From Candidatus Binataceae bacterium (GTDB taxonomy: Bacteria; Desulfobacterota; Binatia; Binatales; Binataceae), in contig DATJMX010000006.1 in NCBI GenBank assembly GCA_035508495.1, positions 1-64,000 of the forward strand: a DNA stretch of 64,000 nucleotides, written 5' to 3'. Positions 17,208 through 25,781 of this stretch are shown here, piece after piece. Each line of letters opens with the position of its first letter. Position 1 is the stretch's first letter. A program made the position numbers and the translations under genes. Under the pieces are notes generated by a model, which did not search any database, was not told the origin of the DNA, and worked only from the letters and a program-made list of their open reading frames with translations.

Positions 17208-17403
17208 TTGCTAAATCTCCCAATGCCAATTCTAGGGTCAAGCTCCGGACCTTGGCAACCGACCAAATAGAATACGAAACGCACACGAGGTAGGCCAAGA
17301 GGTATGACGCTTTTCTCAACAGTCGGTTGCAAATATTTGACGTTCCCCTTGACGATCGGATTCGGATTCGGCCGGCGCCCGCCCGAGCGGTCATTAAGAT
17401 CGC

Positions 17404-17431
17404 TTAAATGCGCCATCAGTCGTGCTATAGT
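17404..17431 (+). promoter_or_regulatory. Probable sigma-70 promoter of the thiolase-like gene
   Basis: TTAAAT at 17404-17409 and TATAGT at 17426-17431 are separated by 16 nt, and transcription would start about 60 nt before the ATG at 17498. The intergenic region 17208-17497 is divergent (vWA gene to the left) and otherwise empty. The minus-strand promoter for the signalling cluster should also lie here, but I found no convincing pair. Weak evidence: the -35 is poor. Confidence 0.4.
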
Positions 17432-17497
17432 ATTGCTAATTGCGCGATGCAGAATGCTTGGCGTGCCGTCCAGAACTAGCGTAAGTAGGAACTCGTC

Positions 17498-18667
17498 ATG
17501 AGCCTCAGAGCCAAATGCGCAATCGCGGGTCTCGGCCAGACTCGCATGGGCAAGAACTTCGATCATTCTTCGGCGATGGGCTTCGCGGTCGATGCGGTTG
17601 AGCTGGCACTTGCTGATGCGGGGCTCAAGCGCACTGACCTCGACGGGCTGATCGTCAACCCCGGAGTGACGTGGATGGACGCGACGATGGCGTCGTTCAC
17701 GATGCAGCAGGCGATGGGCCTGCGCGACCTGCGCCTGAGCGCGACGATGAACATCGGCGGCGCCACGGCGGCCGGGATGATCATGCACGCGGCGCAATCG
17801 ATCGCGGCCGGGATGGCCGAGGTTGTCGCGTGCGTATTCGCCGACGCTCCGCTCAAGCCGCCTTCTCCAGAAAAGGGCAAGGGTGGAGGATCGGCGTCGG
17901 CCTACGGCTTCGCGCGCGGCCTCAACGCCGCCTACGGGCTTTTCGGCGTGAACGCCGCGTATGCGTTCGTGGCGCGGCGGCATATGCATCTCTATGGCAC
18001 GACCGGCGAGCATCTGGGCGCGATCGCCGTCGCGCAGCGTCAGTGGGCGAACATGAATCCCGACGCCCAGTTCTACGACTCGCCGATGTCGATGGCGGAC
18101 TACCACGCTTCGCGATGGGTCGTGGAGCCCTTCCATCTTTATGACTGCTGTCTCGTCTCCAATGGCGGTCTGGCTGTAATCGTCACCTCTGCCGAGCGAG
18201 CGAAGGATTTAAGGCGTCCGCCCGTCTATATATTAGGGATGGCGCAAGGGCATCCGGGAGGCGATCCGATGGATACGTTGATCTCGGGCGCGCCGATCGC
18301 CAAGGGAACCGCCTTCAAGATGGCGGGAATCGAGTTGAAGGACGTCGATTTTGCCGAACTTTACGATTGCTACACCTTCACCGTCCTGGTGACGCTCGAA
18401 GACTACGGCTTCTGCAAGAAAGGTGAAGGCGGTCCGTTCGTGGCCGACGGGCGCATCGGGCCCAACGGCTCGCTGCCCGTGAATACGGGAGGCGGTCAGC
18501 TAAGTTCTTTTTATATGTGGGGCATGACGCCGGTCAGCGAGGGCGTCATCCAGGTACGCGGTGACGGTGGGAGGCGGCAGGTGCCAAAGCATGATATCGG
18601 CCTGATCTCCGGCAACGGCGGTATTTTATCCACGCACTCGACTCTCGTCCTCGGGGCGAACCCCTGA
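17498..18667 (+). CDS. Thiolase-like protein lacking the nucleophilic Cys (Ltp2-type aldolase candidate)
   Basis: The 389-residue thiolase-fold protein belongs to the SCP2-thiolase/lipid-transfer group, yet the catalytic residues are changed. The segment that normally holds the nucleophilic Cys reads MNIGGATAAG (about 84-93), with Gly at the Cys position. The usual HDCF motif reads YDCYTF (289-294), with Tyr for His. Steroid side-chain aldolases of the Ltp2 type show the same loss of thiolase residues and use Tyr. They also need a DUF35 partner, and a DUF35 gene follows here. I infer a retro-aldol cleavage of a branched 3-hydroxyacyl-CoA, substrate unknown. No steroid-ring genes are nearby. 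The ATG has a TAGGAA site. Confidence 0.8.
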   Translation: MSLRAKCAIAGLGQTRMGKNFDHSSAMGFAVDAVELALADAGLKRTDLDGLIVNPGVTWMDATMASFTMQQAMGLRDLRLSATMNIGGATAAGMIMHAAQSIAAGMAEVVACVFADAPLKPPSPEKGKGGGSASAYGFARGLNAAYGLFGVNAAYAFVARRHMHLYGTTGEHLGAIAVAQRQWANMNPDAQFYDSPMSMADYHASRWVVEPFHLYDCCLVSNGGLAVIVTSAERAKDLRRPPVYILGMAQGHPGGDPMDTLISGAPIAKGTAFKMAGIELKDVDFAELYDCYTFTVLVTLEDYGFCKKGEGGPFVADGRIGPNGSLPVNTGGGQLSSFYMWGMTPVSEGVIQVRGDGGRRQVPKHDIGLISGNGGILSTHSTLVLGANP

Positions 18668-18721
18668 GCGACACGCGTCGTGGCCTCCCGCCACGCGCCG
18701 TATCGAATCCGAATCAATTGT

Positions 18722-19138
18722 ATGGCTGAGCTGAGCAAACCTATTCCGGCGATCACGCCCAATATGGCGGAGTTCTTTGAAGGATCTCGCCAGGGGCGCC
18801 TGATGATCCAGAAGTGCGACCAGTGCGGCACGCTGCGCTTCCCGGCTTACGAGCTGTGCTCGAACTGCCTCTCGACGCGATCGCATTGGGCGCCGGTCAG
18901 CGGCCGCGGGACGATCTACAGCTTCAACATCATGCACCAGGTTTATCATCCCGGCTTCGCCGCCGAGGTTCCGTACGCGGTGGTCGTGGTGGAGCTCGAA
19001 GAAGGATGCAAGTTCACCTCGAACCTGCTCGGCGTCAAGCCGCATGAGATCAAGATCGGGATGCCGGTCGAGGTCGCGTTCGAGAAACTGAGCGATGAAG
19101 TGACGATTCCTAAATTCCGGCCTCGCGCAGCGCGTTGA
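18722..19138 (+). CDS. DUF35 zinc-ribbon/OB-fold protein, partner of the thiolase-like enzyme
   Basis: The protein (138 residues from the ATG at 18722) has a rubredoxin-like zinc ribbon, CDQCG plus CSNC (about 26-45), followed by an OB-fold with the family signature GRGTIYSFNIMHQVYHP. DUF35 proteins bind acyl-CoA and complex with thiolase-fold enzymes such as Ltp2 or with MaoC-type hydratases. The start is chosen because homology begins at PAITPN soon after it; an upstream in-frame codon would add 14 unlikely residues. It follows the thiolase-like gene by 54 nt, so the two are co-transcribed and probably form one complex. Confidence 0.87.
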   Translation: MAELSKPIPAITPNMAEFFEGSRQGRLMIQKCDQCGTLRFPAYELCSNCLSTRSHWAPVSGRGTIYSFNIMHQVYHPGFAAEVPYAVVVVELEEGCKFTSNLLGVKPHEIKIGMPVEVAFEKLSDEVTIPKFRPRAAR

Positions 19139-19202
19139 GCTGTGTACAGGCGGGATAACAAACGTTTGCAACAGCACGACTAACCAAACAAAGATAAAAC
19201 CG

Positions 19203-20342
19203 ATGCTTCCGCTCGATCAGAAATATTTCAAAACTCTCCTGGCGAGCTCGCCCGACATTATTATCGCCGTCGATCGCGAAGGAACCATCAACTATTACAA
19301 CGACGGCGCGCGCCAGAACCTGGGCTTCACTGCCGACGAGATCATCGGCCAGAAGGTCACCCGGATCTACTCGTCGCTCGAGGAAGCCAAGCGTGTGATG
19401 CGCGCGATGCGCGAATCGCCCGTCAAAGGCCGTATCGGCAGCTACGAGACGATCCTCAGGAACAAAGAAGGCGAGCCCATCCAGGTCATGATCTCGGGCG
19501 CGATGATCTACGACGAGGACGGCAAGGAAGTTGGCTCGATCGGCTTCGCGCGGGACATCCGCCGGATGCGCCGGGCGCAGCAGCTCGCGACCGCCGGCGA
19601 GATCGCGGTCAGTCTCGCGCACGAGATCAACAACCCGCTCGAATGCATCATCAATAATCTCGACCTCGTCTCGCGCGACCTCGAGTCGCACCTGAGCGAT
19701 GCGGAAAAGGTGGTCGAGGGTGAGCGGATGGAATCGATTCGCCATTCGGTCGAACGCGTGCAGGCGATCGTGCGCCGGCTCGACGAAATGGCGCGCAAGG
19801 GCGAGTACGAGACCCGCGACTATCTGGCGGGCAAGCGGATGGTCGACCTCGCGCCCAGGCCCTCGCCGCTCGAGGCGCCCAAGCGCCCCGAATTGGTAAC
19901 GACGGGCGAGGAATGGCCGCTCAACGGATTCTCCGTGCTCGTGCTCGACGACGATCTTTCCATTGTTCAATCGATGAGCGACCTGCTGCGCGCCGAGCGA
20001 TGTACCGTGCACACCGCGACGCTGCCTTCGGCGGCATTCGGCATCCTGCGCAACGTCAAGGTTGATGCAGTCATCAGCGACGTCGTGATGCCGGAGATGG
20101 ACGGCTACGAGTTCTATCTCAAGGTGAAAGAGGAGATGCCGGAGCTGCCGGTGATCCTGATGACGGCGTACTACTACGACAAGGATCACATCCTGAAGCG
20201 CACCCGGCTGCGCGGCCTTGAAGGCGCGCTCTTCAAGAAGCCGATCAATCCGCAAAAGCTGCGTCAGACCCTGATGCAGGTGAAGCAGAAGGCCAAGGAA
20301 GCCAAGGCCGCCGCGATGCAGGCCAAGATGGCTGCCTCCTGA
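19203..20342 (+). CDS. PAS-HisKA-receiver protein without an ATPase domain
   Basis: The order in 379 residues is a PAS sensor (about 8-120, with the C-terminal IGFARDI strand), a HisKA dimerisation helix pair containing the H-box AHEINNPL (about 139-146), and a receiver domain (about 242-360) with acidic DDD, phospho-acceptor Asp in ISDVVMPEMDG, and the Lys of KKPINP. No HATPase_c motifs (N, G1, G2 boxes) lie between HisKA and the receiver, so it cannot phosphorylate itself. It may act as a phosphotransfer or response element for another kinase, or as a degenerate hybrid kinase. A Lys/Ala-rich tail ends the protein. It lies 64 nt after the DUF35 gene. Confidence 0.87.
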   Translation: MLPLDQKYFKTLLASSPDIIIAVDREGTINYYNDGARQNLGFTADEIIGQKVTRIYSSLEEAKRVMRAMRESPVKGRIGSYETILRNKEGEPIQVMISGAMIYDEDGKEVGSIGFARDIRRMRRAQQLATAGEIAVSLAHEINNPLECIINNLDLVSRDLESHLSDAEKVVEGERMESIRHSVERVQAIVRRLDEMARKGEYETRDYLAGKRMVDLAPRPSPLEAPKRPELVTTGEEWPLNGFSVLVLDDDLSIVQSMSDLLRAERCTVHTATLPSAAFGILRNVKVDAVISDVVMPEMDGYEFYLKVKEEMPELPVILMTAYYYDKDHILKRTRLRGLEGALFKKPINPQKLRQTLMQVKQKAKEAKAAAMQAKMAAS

Positions 20343-20613
20343 CGATTCGCTCTGATACCCTCTCCCGCGACTTCCTCGCGACGGCAGAAAAGGAACGCGC
20401 TTCGCGCAATGTCTGGCACCGGCCCCTTTGGGGGCCTCCAAGATCCCTCGACGTCGCTCGGGATGACAGACAGTCTCTTCTGATTGACTAAGATAACAGT
20501 GGGGGTGGGCGTCCCTGCCCGCCATTGAGATGGCGCGCTGCGCGCCGCCTTCTGAACAATTTGGCTCTGCGTGATGAATGACCCGGCAATCGCTCCATGT
20601 TAGACACTGCTGA
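20343..20613. repeat. Gene-free region with dispersed-repeat-like hairpins
   Basis: No gene is seen in these 271 bases. They hold GGCCCC/GGGGCC at 20421-20436 and a segment reading ATCCCTCGACGTCGCTCGGG and then ATGACA (from 20443), whose style matches short dispersed intergenic repeats found in many bacterial genomes. CCCTCTCCCGCG at about 20357 shares its motif with the ends of the 434-649 element. Only one copy of this arrangement is in the window. Confidence 0.45.
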
Positions 20614-21423
20614 ATGATTAAGCGCCGTGGTGCGAAGCGCGCCGCTGGGCGCCTGCTGCCCGAGGCCAACTCGATTCCGCTGCTCGAGCTCGATCCCGCG
20701 CGTACCGCGATTATCGAGCCGCGGCATCGGCTCGAAAAGCGCCACGACTTCCCGCAGCATTGCGTGCTCTGCTTCTTCCAGGATGTGATCGATGACCTGG
20801 TCCGCAATGGCGCGCGCGAGATCGATCACTCGACGGGCGAAGGCGGGCGGCATCCAGTCTATGAAATCGAGGTCGGCGCCAAGCGAATCGCCGTCGCGCA
20901 TCCGCGCGTCGGAGCGCCGATGGCGGTGGCGATGCTCGAGCGATGTATCGCGCGCGGCGCGCGCAAGTTTGTCGCCTGCGGCGGCGCCGGCGTGCTCGAC
21001 TCGAAGATCGCGGTCGGCCACGTGATCGTTCCGACCGCCGCGATTCGTGACGAAGGCACCTCTTATCATTACCTGCCGCCGTCGCGCGAAGTCGCGCCGC
21101 ATCCGCGGGCGCTGCGCGCCATCGAATCGACGCTCAGCCGCAACGGTATCGATTACGTCAAAGCCAAGACCTGGACGACCGACGCGATTTATCGCGAGAC
21201 GCGCGGTAAGCTCAAGATGCGCCGCGACGAGGGCTGCCTGACGGTCGACATGGAAGCGTCAGCATTCTTCGCCGTCGCGCAATTTCGCCGCGTGATCTTC
21301 GGCCAGATCCTTTATGGCGGCGACGATCTCGGCGGCAAGCGCTGGGACCATCGCGACTGGATGCGCCATCAATCCCGCGAGCGCGTCTTCCAGCTAGCCG
21401 TGGAATCCTGCCTCAGCATCTGA
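20614..21423 (+). CDS. Nucleoside phosphorylase (PNP/UDP family)
   Basis: This 269-residue cytosolic enzyme belongs to the uridine/purine nucleoside phosphorylase superfamily, which splits nucleosides with phosphate to a base and a pentose 1-phosphate. Supporting motifs are the substrate-pocket Gly-rich CGGAGVLDSKI (about 126-136), TSYHYLPP, and VDMEASAFFAVA near residue 210, where the Glu contacts the ribose. The match looks closest to uridine phosphorylase-like members, though base specificity cannot be read here. About 45 N-terminal residues precede the domain. The start has no clear ribosome binding site, so a later start is possible. The gene converges on the propeller lipoprotein with a 5-nt gap. 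Confidence 0.75.
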   Translation: MIKRRGAKRAAGRLLPEANSIPLLELDPARTAIIEPRHRLEKRHDFPQHCVLCFFQDVIDDLVRNGAREIDHSTGEGGRHPVYEIEVGAKRIAVAHPRVGAPMAVAMLERCIARGARKFVACGGAGVLDSKIAVGHVIVPTAAIRDEGTSYHYLPPSREVAPHPRALRAIESTLSRNGIDYVKAKTWTTDAIYRETRGKLKMRRDEGCLTVDMEASAFFAVAQFRRVIFGQILYGGDDLGGKRWDHRDWMRHQSRERVFQLAVESCLSI

Positions 21424-21428
21424 CTCGG

Positions 21429-22634
21429 CTAGTTGGTCAGAATCACGTCGAATGGCCCGGTCGTGGTGCTCGTTCCCTCGGTGAAAACCTTCCGCACGAA
21501 GCACACCAGTTGCGCGCATCCGCTCGCACCGATCGACCACTGGCCGACCGTGCCGTCGTTCTGATCGGCGGTATAGAAGAAGTTGTTTTGCGGCGCGACG
21601 GCGAGCCCGGTCGGAACGCTGACGTTATTGCCAGGGAAATTGCCCGGCGTCCCCACTGTCCCAGGGGTGGTGATTGGATTGAACGAGCCATTCACGGTCG
21701 TCGCCTGGTTTGCGACCAGCAAATAGTCCAGCGTTGTTCCTGCGGAGCTCACCTCGGTGATCCCGAGACCAAACGGCTGGGTTTCCGTTGCTCTTGGAAA
21801 TGCCACTGCAGGCGCCAAGATACCGCCCGTTAGAATTCCAATCGCGGAAATATATGAATTGTTGAAGTCCGCCACGTACACGTAGTTGTCGTTCGGATCG
21901 AGCACGATCTTCGTTGGCTTGCCCGGCGAGCCGGTACCAAGACTGGGCTGGGAACTGTTCACCGATAGCAGCCCGCCGGACAAGATCGAGAACGAACTTA
22001 CGGTGCCATTGCCGGGATCAGCGACATAGACGTAGGTGCCGTCATTGACGATCCCGAACGGCTGCGACAGCCCTATTGCTGACTGGGTCTGATTGCCTGT
22101 CAGGGTTCCATTGGAGCTGATCGTCCAGTTCGTGATCGAGGCGTTGCCGGAGTTGGTTACCCACATGAACGAACTGCCGCTGGCGTCGATAGTGATCTGT
22201 TGCGGCGAGGTGCCGGAACCCTCAGGAAACGATGGAGTCGAGAGCGGCGAGGGCGTGCCGTTAGAGCCAATCGAGTAGCCGTAGATATTGTTGTCGGAGC
22301 CATTGGCAACGTAGATGAAGTCGTTGCCGGAAGTTATCGCCATCCCTTTCGGCCCGATGCCCGAGCCGGTCGCGCCTGCGCTCAGAGCTTTGCCGGCCGT
22401 GAGAAATCCGGTTGTGGTATTGCGCGCGAAGGGGACAAGTTTCGCCGTATTGAGGTCGGTAGCATAGGCGAAGTTACCCGTGCCGGGGCTCGGCGTGTTC
22501 GTGGGCGTCGCGGTGGCGGTCACTTCCGGGAACAGGCCGCCGCCGCATGACATCGTGCCCGCCAGCATCGCACCCATGAGCACCAGGGCAGGGATCAGAA
22601 CAACAAGTCTGGTCAGGATTGATCGCTTCGACAC
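21429..22634 (-). CDS. Lipoprotein with YVTN-type beta-propeller
   Basis: The 401-residue protein has a lipoprotein signal peptide, with the lipobox GTMSC and acylated Cys near residue 29, followed by a Thr/Pro-rich tether. The rest is a repeated blade pattern with FAYATD, FIYVANGSDNNIYGYSI, FMWVTNSGNASI, YVYVADPGNGTV, YVYVADFNNSYI and FFYTADQNDGTV, about one every 50 residues. This is typical of YVTN/lactonase-like seven-bladed propellers exposed on the cell surface. No lactonase catalytic signature is evident, so binding or scaffolding is as likely as catalysis. It starts with GTG, 5-6 nt after an AAGGAGG site. Confidence 0.83.
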   Translation of the reverse strand: MSKRSILTRLVVLIPALVLMGAMLAGTMSCGGGLFPEVTATATPTNTPSPGTGNFAYATDLNTAKLVPFARNTTTGFLTAGKALSAGATGSGIGPKGMAITSGNDFIYVANGSDNNIYGYSIGSNGTPSPLSTPSFPEGSGTSPQQITIDASGSSFMWVTNSGNASITNWTISSNGTLTGNQTQSAIGLSQPFGIVNDGTYVYVADPGNGTVSSFSILSGGLLSVNSSQPSLGTGSPGKPTKIVLDPNDNYVYVADFNNSYISAIGILTGGILAPAVAFPRATETQPFGLGITEVSSAGTTLDYLLVANQATTVNGSFNPITTPGTVGTPGNFPGNNVSVPTGLAVAPQNNFFYTADQNDGTVGQWSIGASGCAQLVCFVRKVFTEGTSTTTGPFDVILTN

Positions 22635-22848
22635 GCGGCCTCCTTATTCAGCCCGTCACAACTGACCGCGTCGCCCGCGATCTTCGACACTATAGAAGAT
22701 TACTGAATACACCCGGAACACAAGAGTTGACACTTAGTTTCGTGCTGTATCTCACAATGATGAGCGTATCGCAATATCGCAGATTCTCAACGAACGTTCA
22801 TCCAGTCCCGGCTTGACACGAAGGCCTGCTGTGGCGGACATCGTGCGG

Positions 22849-23313
22849 ATGCCCTCGCCGGAGATCATCGTGCGCCGCGCGCACATGAGCGATGCGCCCG
22901 CGATCGCCGAGGTCTATATCGCCTCGCGCCGCGGCGCCGCCGCCTACATGCCGACAGTGCATACAGACGATGAAATCCGGGCCTGGGTTTCCGACTATCT
23001 GGTGCCGCGCCTGGAAGTCTGGGTCGCGGAAAGCGGCGGGCGGATCGTCGGTTTCCTCGCGCTCGAGGGCGAAGACATGCTCGATCAGCTTTTCATCGCA
23101 CCCGCGATGCAACGCAGCGGCGTCGGCGATCGCCTGCTCGCGCTCGCCAAAGAGCTTCGCCCGGCGCGGCTGCGCCTCTACACCTTCCAGCGCAATACTC
23201 CTGCCCGCCAATTCTACGAGGCCCGCCGCTTCGTCGCGGTTGATTTCAACGACGGATCGCGCAACGAAGAAAAAGAACCCGACGTGCTCTACCAATGGAC
23301 TCCAAGCAAATAG
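22849..23313 (+). CDS. GNAT family N-acetyltransferase
   Basis: This 154-residue acetyltransferase transfers acetyl from acetyl-CoA to an unknown amine. The pattern is complete: IIVRRAHMSDAPAIAEV at the N-terminus, then the beta-4 strand, the acetyl-CoA loop APAMQRSGVGDRLL (about 92-105) and the C-terminal NTPARQFYEARRF. I prefer the ATG at 22849; an upstream TTG would add 12 residues without homology. It precedes the cyclase-family gene by 29 nt, so the two are likely co-transcribed. TTGACA at 22727-22732 may be part of its promoter, but no good -10 follows. Confidence 0.8.
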   Translation: MPSPEIIVRRAHMSDAPAIAEVYIASRRGAAAYMPTVHTDDEIRAWVSDYLVPRLEVWVAESGGRIVGFLALEGEDMLDQLFIAPAMQRSGVGDRLLALAKELRPARLRLYTFQRNTPARQFYEARRFVAVDFNDGSRNEEKEPDVLYQWTPSK

Positions 23314-23342
23314 CTCATCATCCCTGACGGAGGTCATCGATC

Positions 23343-24320
23343 ATGCCGAAAATCGATTTCAACAAAATCCCGCGCTTCTCCGAACTGCCCGTGAAAAAGG
23401 GCGCGCCGCCGGAATCGAACTGGGGAGTGTTCGGCGACACTGATGAGCTCGGATGCCTCAATTTCCTGACCGAGGATGGAATTATCGAAGCCGCCGGTCT
23501 CGTCAAGAAGGGCCGCGTGTTCCGCCTCGATACTCCCATCAACTACGCGACGCCTCCCCTCTTCAATCGCAATCCGGCCAAGCACACCATTCTGAGCTTC
23601 GAGCAATACGGTCTCCTCGGCCACGACGATTCGATCGACAACTACAACACCCAGGAAGGCAGCCAGTGGGACGGCCTCGGCCACGTCGGCCATCTGCGCC
23701 ACAAGGCTTACTACAACGGCGTCACCGACGATCAGATCAAAGGCGGCACGGGCGGCAAGCTCGGCATCCACAAATGGTCGAACAAGGTCGTCGGCCGCGG
23801 CGTGCTGATCGATGCGCGCAAGTACACCCAGGCGCAGGGCCGCGCGATCGACCCCCTGAAGCAGACTTCCTATTCGCTGAAGGACCTGAAGGAAGCGCTC
23901 GCCGCGCAGAAGACACCGCTTAAGCCCGGATCGATCCTGCTCGTGCGCACTGGTTGGATGGGCGCCTACCTGGGCGCATCGCCGGAGCAGAAAAAAGCGA
24001 TGGCGCCGCTCGAGGATCTCACCGCCTGCGGGATCGAATCGTCAAGCGAGCTGGTCGGCTGGCTATGGGACAACCGCGTCGCCGCGATTGGCACCGATTG
24101 TCCCGCCGTCGAGCCGTGGCCGTGGTCGTTCCAGGATGAAGGCGCGCTGCACTATCGCACGCTGTCGCTGATGGGCCTGCCGCTCGGCGAGCAGTTCGTG
24201 CTCGACGATCTCGCGGCGGATTGCGCGAGCGACGGCCGCTACGAGTTCATGCTGGTGTCGGTGCCGATGCATCTGGAAGGCGGAATCGCGACGCCGCCCA
24301 ACGCGGTCGCGATCAAATAG
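23343..24320 (+). CDS. Cyclase-family (kynurenine formamidase-like) metalloenzyme
   Basis: The 325-residue protein matches the long form of the cyclase family (PF04199), metal-dependent hydrolases related to kynurenine formamidase. The metal region shows QWDGLGHVGH near residues 109-118, followed by YYNG. Later come SILLVRTGWMG and CPAVEPWPW. GDTDELGCLNFLT near the N-terminus is typical of this subgroup. The reaction could be hydrolysis of an amide or lactone; the substrate is unknown. A GGAGG site lies just before the ATG. It ends exactly where the convergent pyroglutamyl-peptidase gene ends (24320/24321). Confidence 0.82.
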   Translation: MPKIDFNKIPRFSELPVKKGAPPESNWGVFGDTDELGCLNFLTEDGIIEAAGLVKKGRVFRLDTPINYATPPLFNRNPAKHTILSFEQYGLLGHDDSIDNYNTQEGSQWDGLGHVGHLRHKAYYNGVTDDQIKGGTGGKLGIHKWSNKVVGRGVLIDARKYTQAQGRAIDPLKQTSYSLKDLKEALAAQKTPLKPGSILLVRTGWMGAYLGASPEQKKAMAPLEDLTACGIESSSELVGWLWDNRVAAIGTDCPAVEPWPWSFQDEGALHYRTLSLMGLPLGEQFVLDDLAADCASDGRYEFMLVSVPMHLEGGIATPPNAVAIK

Positions 24321-24941
24321 TCAGAGGCTGCGCGCGATTGTATCGATTGCGACGCGCGCCGCGCGCTGCATCGTTTCGAGCGGCATGCTCGCGACTGCGC
24401 GATGCCGAAGCGCCTGGCGCTCCTCGTACGGCAGGTGGATAAAGCCGACGGGGACGCGCGGGCGCCGCCGCATCAGATGAAGCGCCGTGTACATCAGCGC
24501 GTTGCACGCGTAAGCGCCCGCGCTCAACGAAATCGCCGAAGGAATCTTCTCGCGATCGAGCTCGTGCAGGATCGCCTTCAGCGCGATTCGTGCGAAGTAT
24601 GCATCGGGTCCGCCATTGATTACCGGCACCACGCCGGGATCGCCTTTCGTTCTGAGGCCGTGGCGCTCATCGGCAAGATTGATCGCGAGCTGCTCGAGCG
24701 AAATTGCCGTGCGGCCGCCTGCTTCACCGAGTCCCAGAATCGCGCGCGGCTTGTAGCGCACGATCGCAGCGGTTACGCGGGTCGAGGCCTTAGCGCATCC
24801 AACGGGAATTCGCACCGACTTTATCAGCAGTGGTCCTGCTTCCTCGCCGTCGAAGCTGCGCGCAACTTCCCACGAGGGATTGACGATCTCGCCGCCGAAC
24901 GGCGCAAAACCGGTGAGCAGGAAGATTCGTGACGACGCCAT
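24321..24941 (-). CDS. pcp: Pyroglutamyl-peptidase I
   Basis: This cysteine peptidase (family C15) removes N-terminal pyroglutamate from peptides in the cytosol. The 206-residue protein begins with the family signature LLTGFAPFGG. The catalytic residues are visible: Glu in ISLEQLAIN (with GLGEAGGRT upstream), Cys in SAGAYACNALMY (about 145) and His in GFIHLPY (about 167). Length and motif order match active enzymes. It lies 6 nt downstream of the sulfurtransferase gene on the same strand, and both belong to a run of minus-strand housekeeping genes with pyrD. Confidence 0.9.
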   Translation of the reverse strand: MASSRIFLLTGFAPFGGEIVNPSWEVARSFDGEEAGPLLIKSVRIPVGCAKASTRVTAAIVRYKPRAILGLGEAGGRTAISLEQLAINLADERHGLRTKGDPGVVPVINGGPDAYFARIALKAILHELDREKIPSAISLSAGAYACNALMYTALHLMRRRPRVPVGFIHLPYEERQALRHRAVASMPLETMQRAARVAIDTIARSL

Positions 24942-24947
24942 CGAGCG

Positions 24948-25766
24948 TCACTGCTTGCGGCGGGGATGATCGATCGGAACGTCGCTCCGATTCCCCCACT
25001 CGGCCCACGAGCCTATGTAATTGCGCACGTTGGTAAAGCCCGCCGCGCGCAAGGCGATGTATGCATGCGCAGCGCGATAACCGCCCTGGCAGTAGGGAAT
25101 GATCTCGCTCTCGGGATTCAGCCCGATTCCGATGAATTGCTCGCGCAGCTCGCGCGCCGGTTTGACCTTGCCGTCGGCGCCGATCGCCGCCGTCCAGTCT
25201 TCATGAATCGCCCCCGCGATCGCGCCGCCGTAGCGTGCGCGCACGCGCTCGCCGAAATATTCCTCGGGGCTGCGCACGTCGAAGATCTGCATGTCGGCGC
25301 AACCGAGATGCTCGATGATATACGGCAGCGTTGCGAGCGCCTCCTCGCGCGGCTTCACTTTGAACTGCGTCGTCTCGATGCGCACCGGCTTTTCCGTGAG
25401 CTTCATCGCCGCAGCTTTGAGGCCGCCGTCGAGCATCTTCACCTTCGAATGCCCCGCGTATTCGAGCAGCCACACACCCCGCGCCGCGCGCATCCCGGAT
25501 TGCTCCTCGTAAAACACGACCGTCTCGCGGCCCGTGATTCCGAGCGCCGAGCAGATCCATTCGAGCTGCGCGTTGAACTCGGTAATCCCGCGCGGCGTGG
25601 TGTCGTAATAATGAAACGGAAAGGGATCGAAGTGGCGGGCGCCTCTCAGATGTCCCACCCAGTAATCCGCCGCCGGACGCGTATCGATCAATACAACGTT
25701 GTCGTCACCGATATGGCTCGCGAGCCATTTCGAATCGACAAGCAGCTTCGGTTTTCCCTGTGTCAT
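24948..25766 (-). CDS. Two-domain sulfurtransferase (rhodanese)
   Basis: Two rhodanese domains fill 272 residues. The N-terminal one (about 1-125) has LIDTRPAADYWVGHL but lacks the active Cys, as usual. The C-terminal one (about 145-265) has IFDVRSPEEYFG and the active loop PYCQGGYRA with the sulfur-carrying Cys. This order is that of thiosulfate or 3-mercaptopyruvate sulfurtransferases (SseA/RdhA). The CQGGYR loop differs from the CRKGVT and CGSGVT loops of the classic enzymes, so the donor is uncertain. The start is the ATG at 25766, 15 nt downstream of the pyrD stop. Confidence 0.88.
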   Translation of the reverse strand: MTQGKPKLLVDSKWLASHIGDDNVVLIDTRPAADYWVGHLRGARHFDPFPFHYYDTTPRGITEFNAQLEWICSALGITGRETVVFYEEQSGMRAARGVWLLEYAGHSKVKMLDGGLKAAAMKLTEKPVRIETTQFKVKPREEALATLPYIIEHLGCADMQIFDVRSPEEYFGERVRARYGGAIAGAIHEDWTAAIGADGKVKPARELREQFIGIGLNPESEIIPYCQGGYRAAHAYIALRAAGFTNVRNYIGSWAEWGNRSDVPIDHPRRKQ

Positions 25767-25781
25767 GGCTAATCCCGCTCG

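Noticed and set aside
17075-18136. 353-codon minus-strand frame spanning the divergent promoter region
   Set aside because: It crosses the start of the vWA gene and half of the thiolase-like gene on the opposite strand and matches nothing.
19110-20807. 565-codon minus-strand frame over the PAS-HisKA-receiver gene
   Set aside because: The plus strand encodes recognisable PAS, HisKA and receiver motifs; the minus frame also runs through the repeat-like region and has no family signature.
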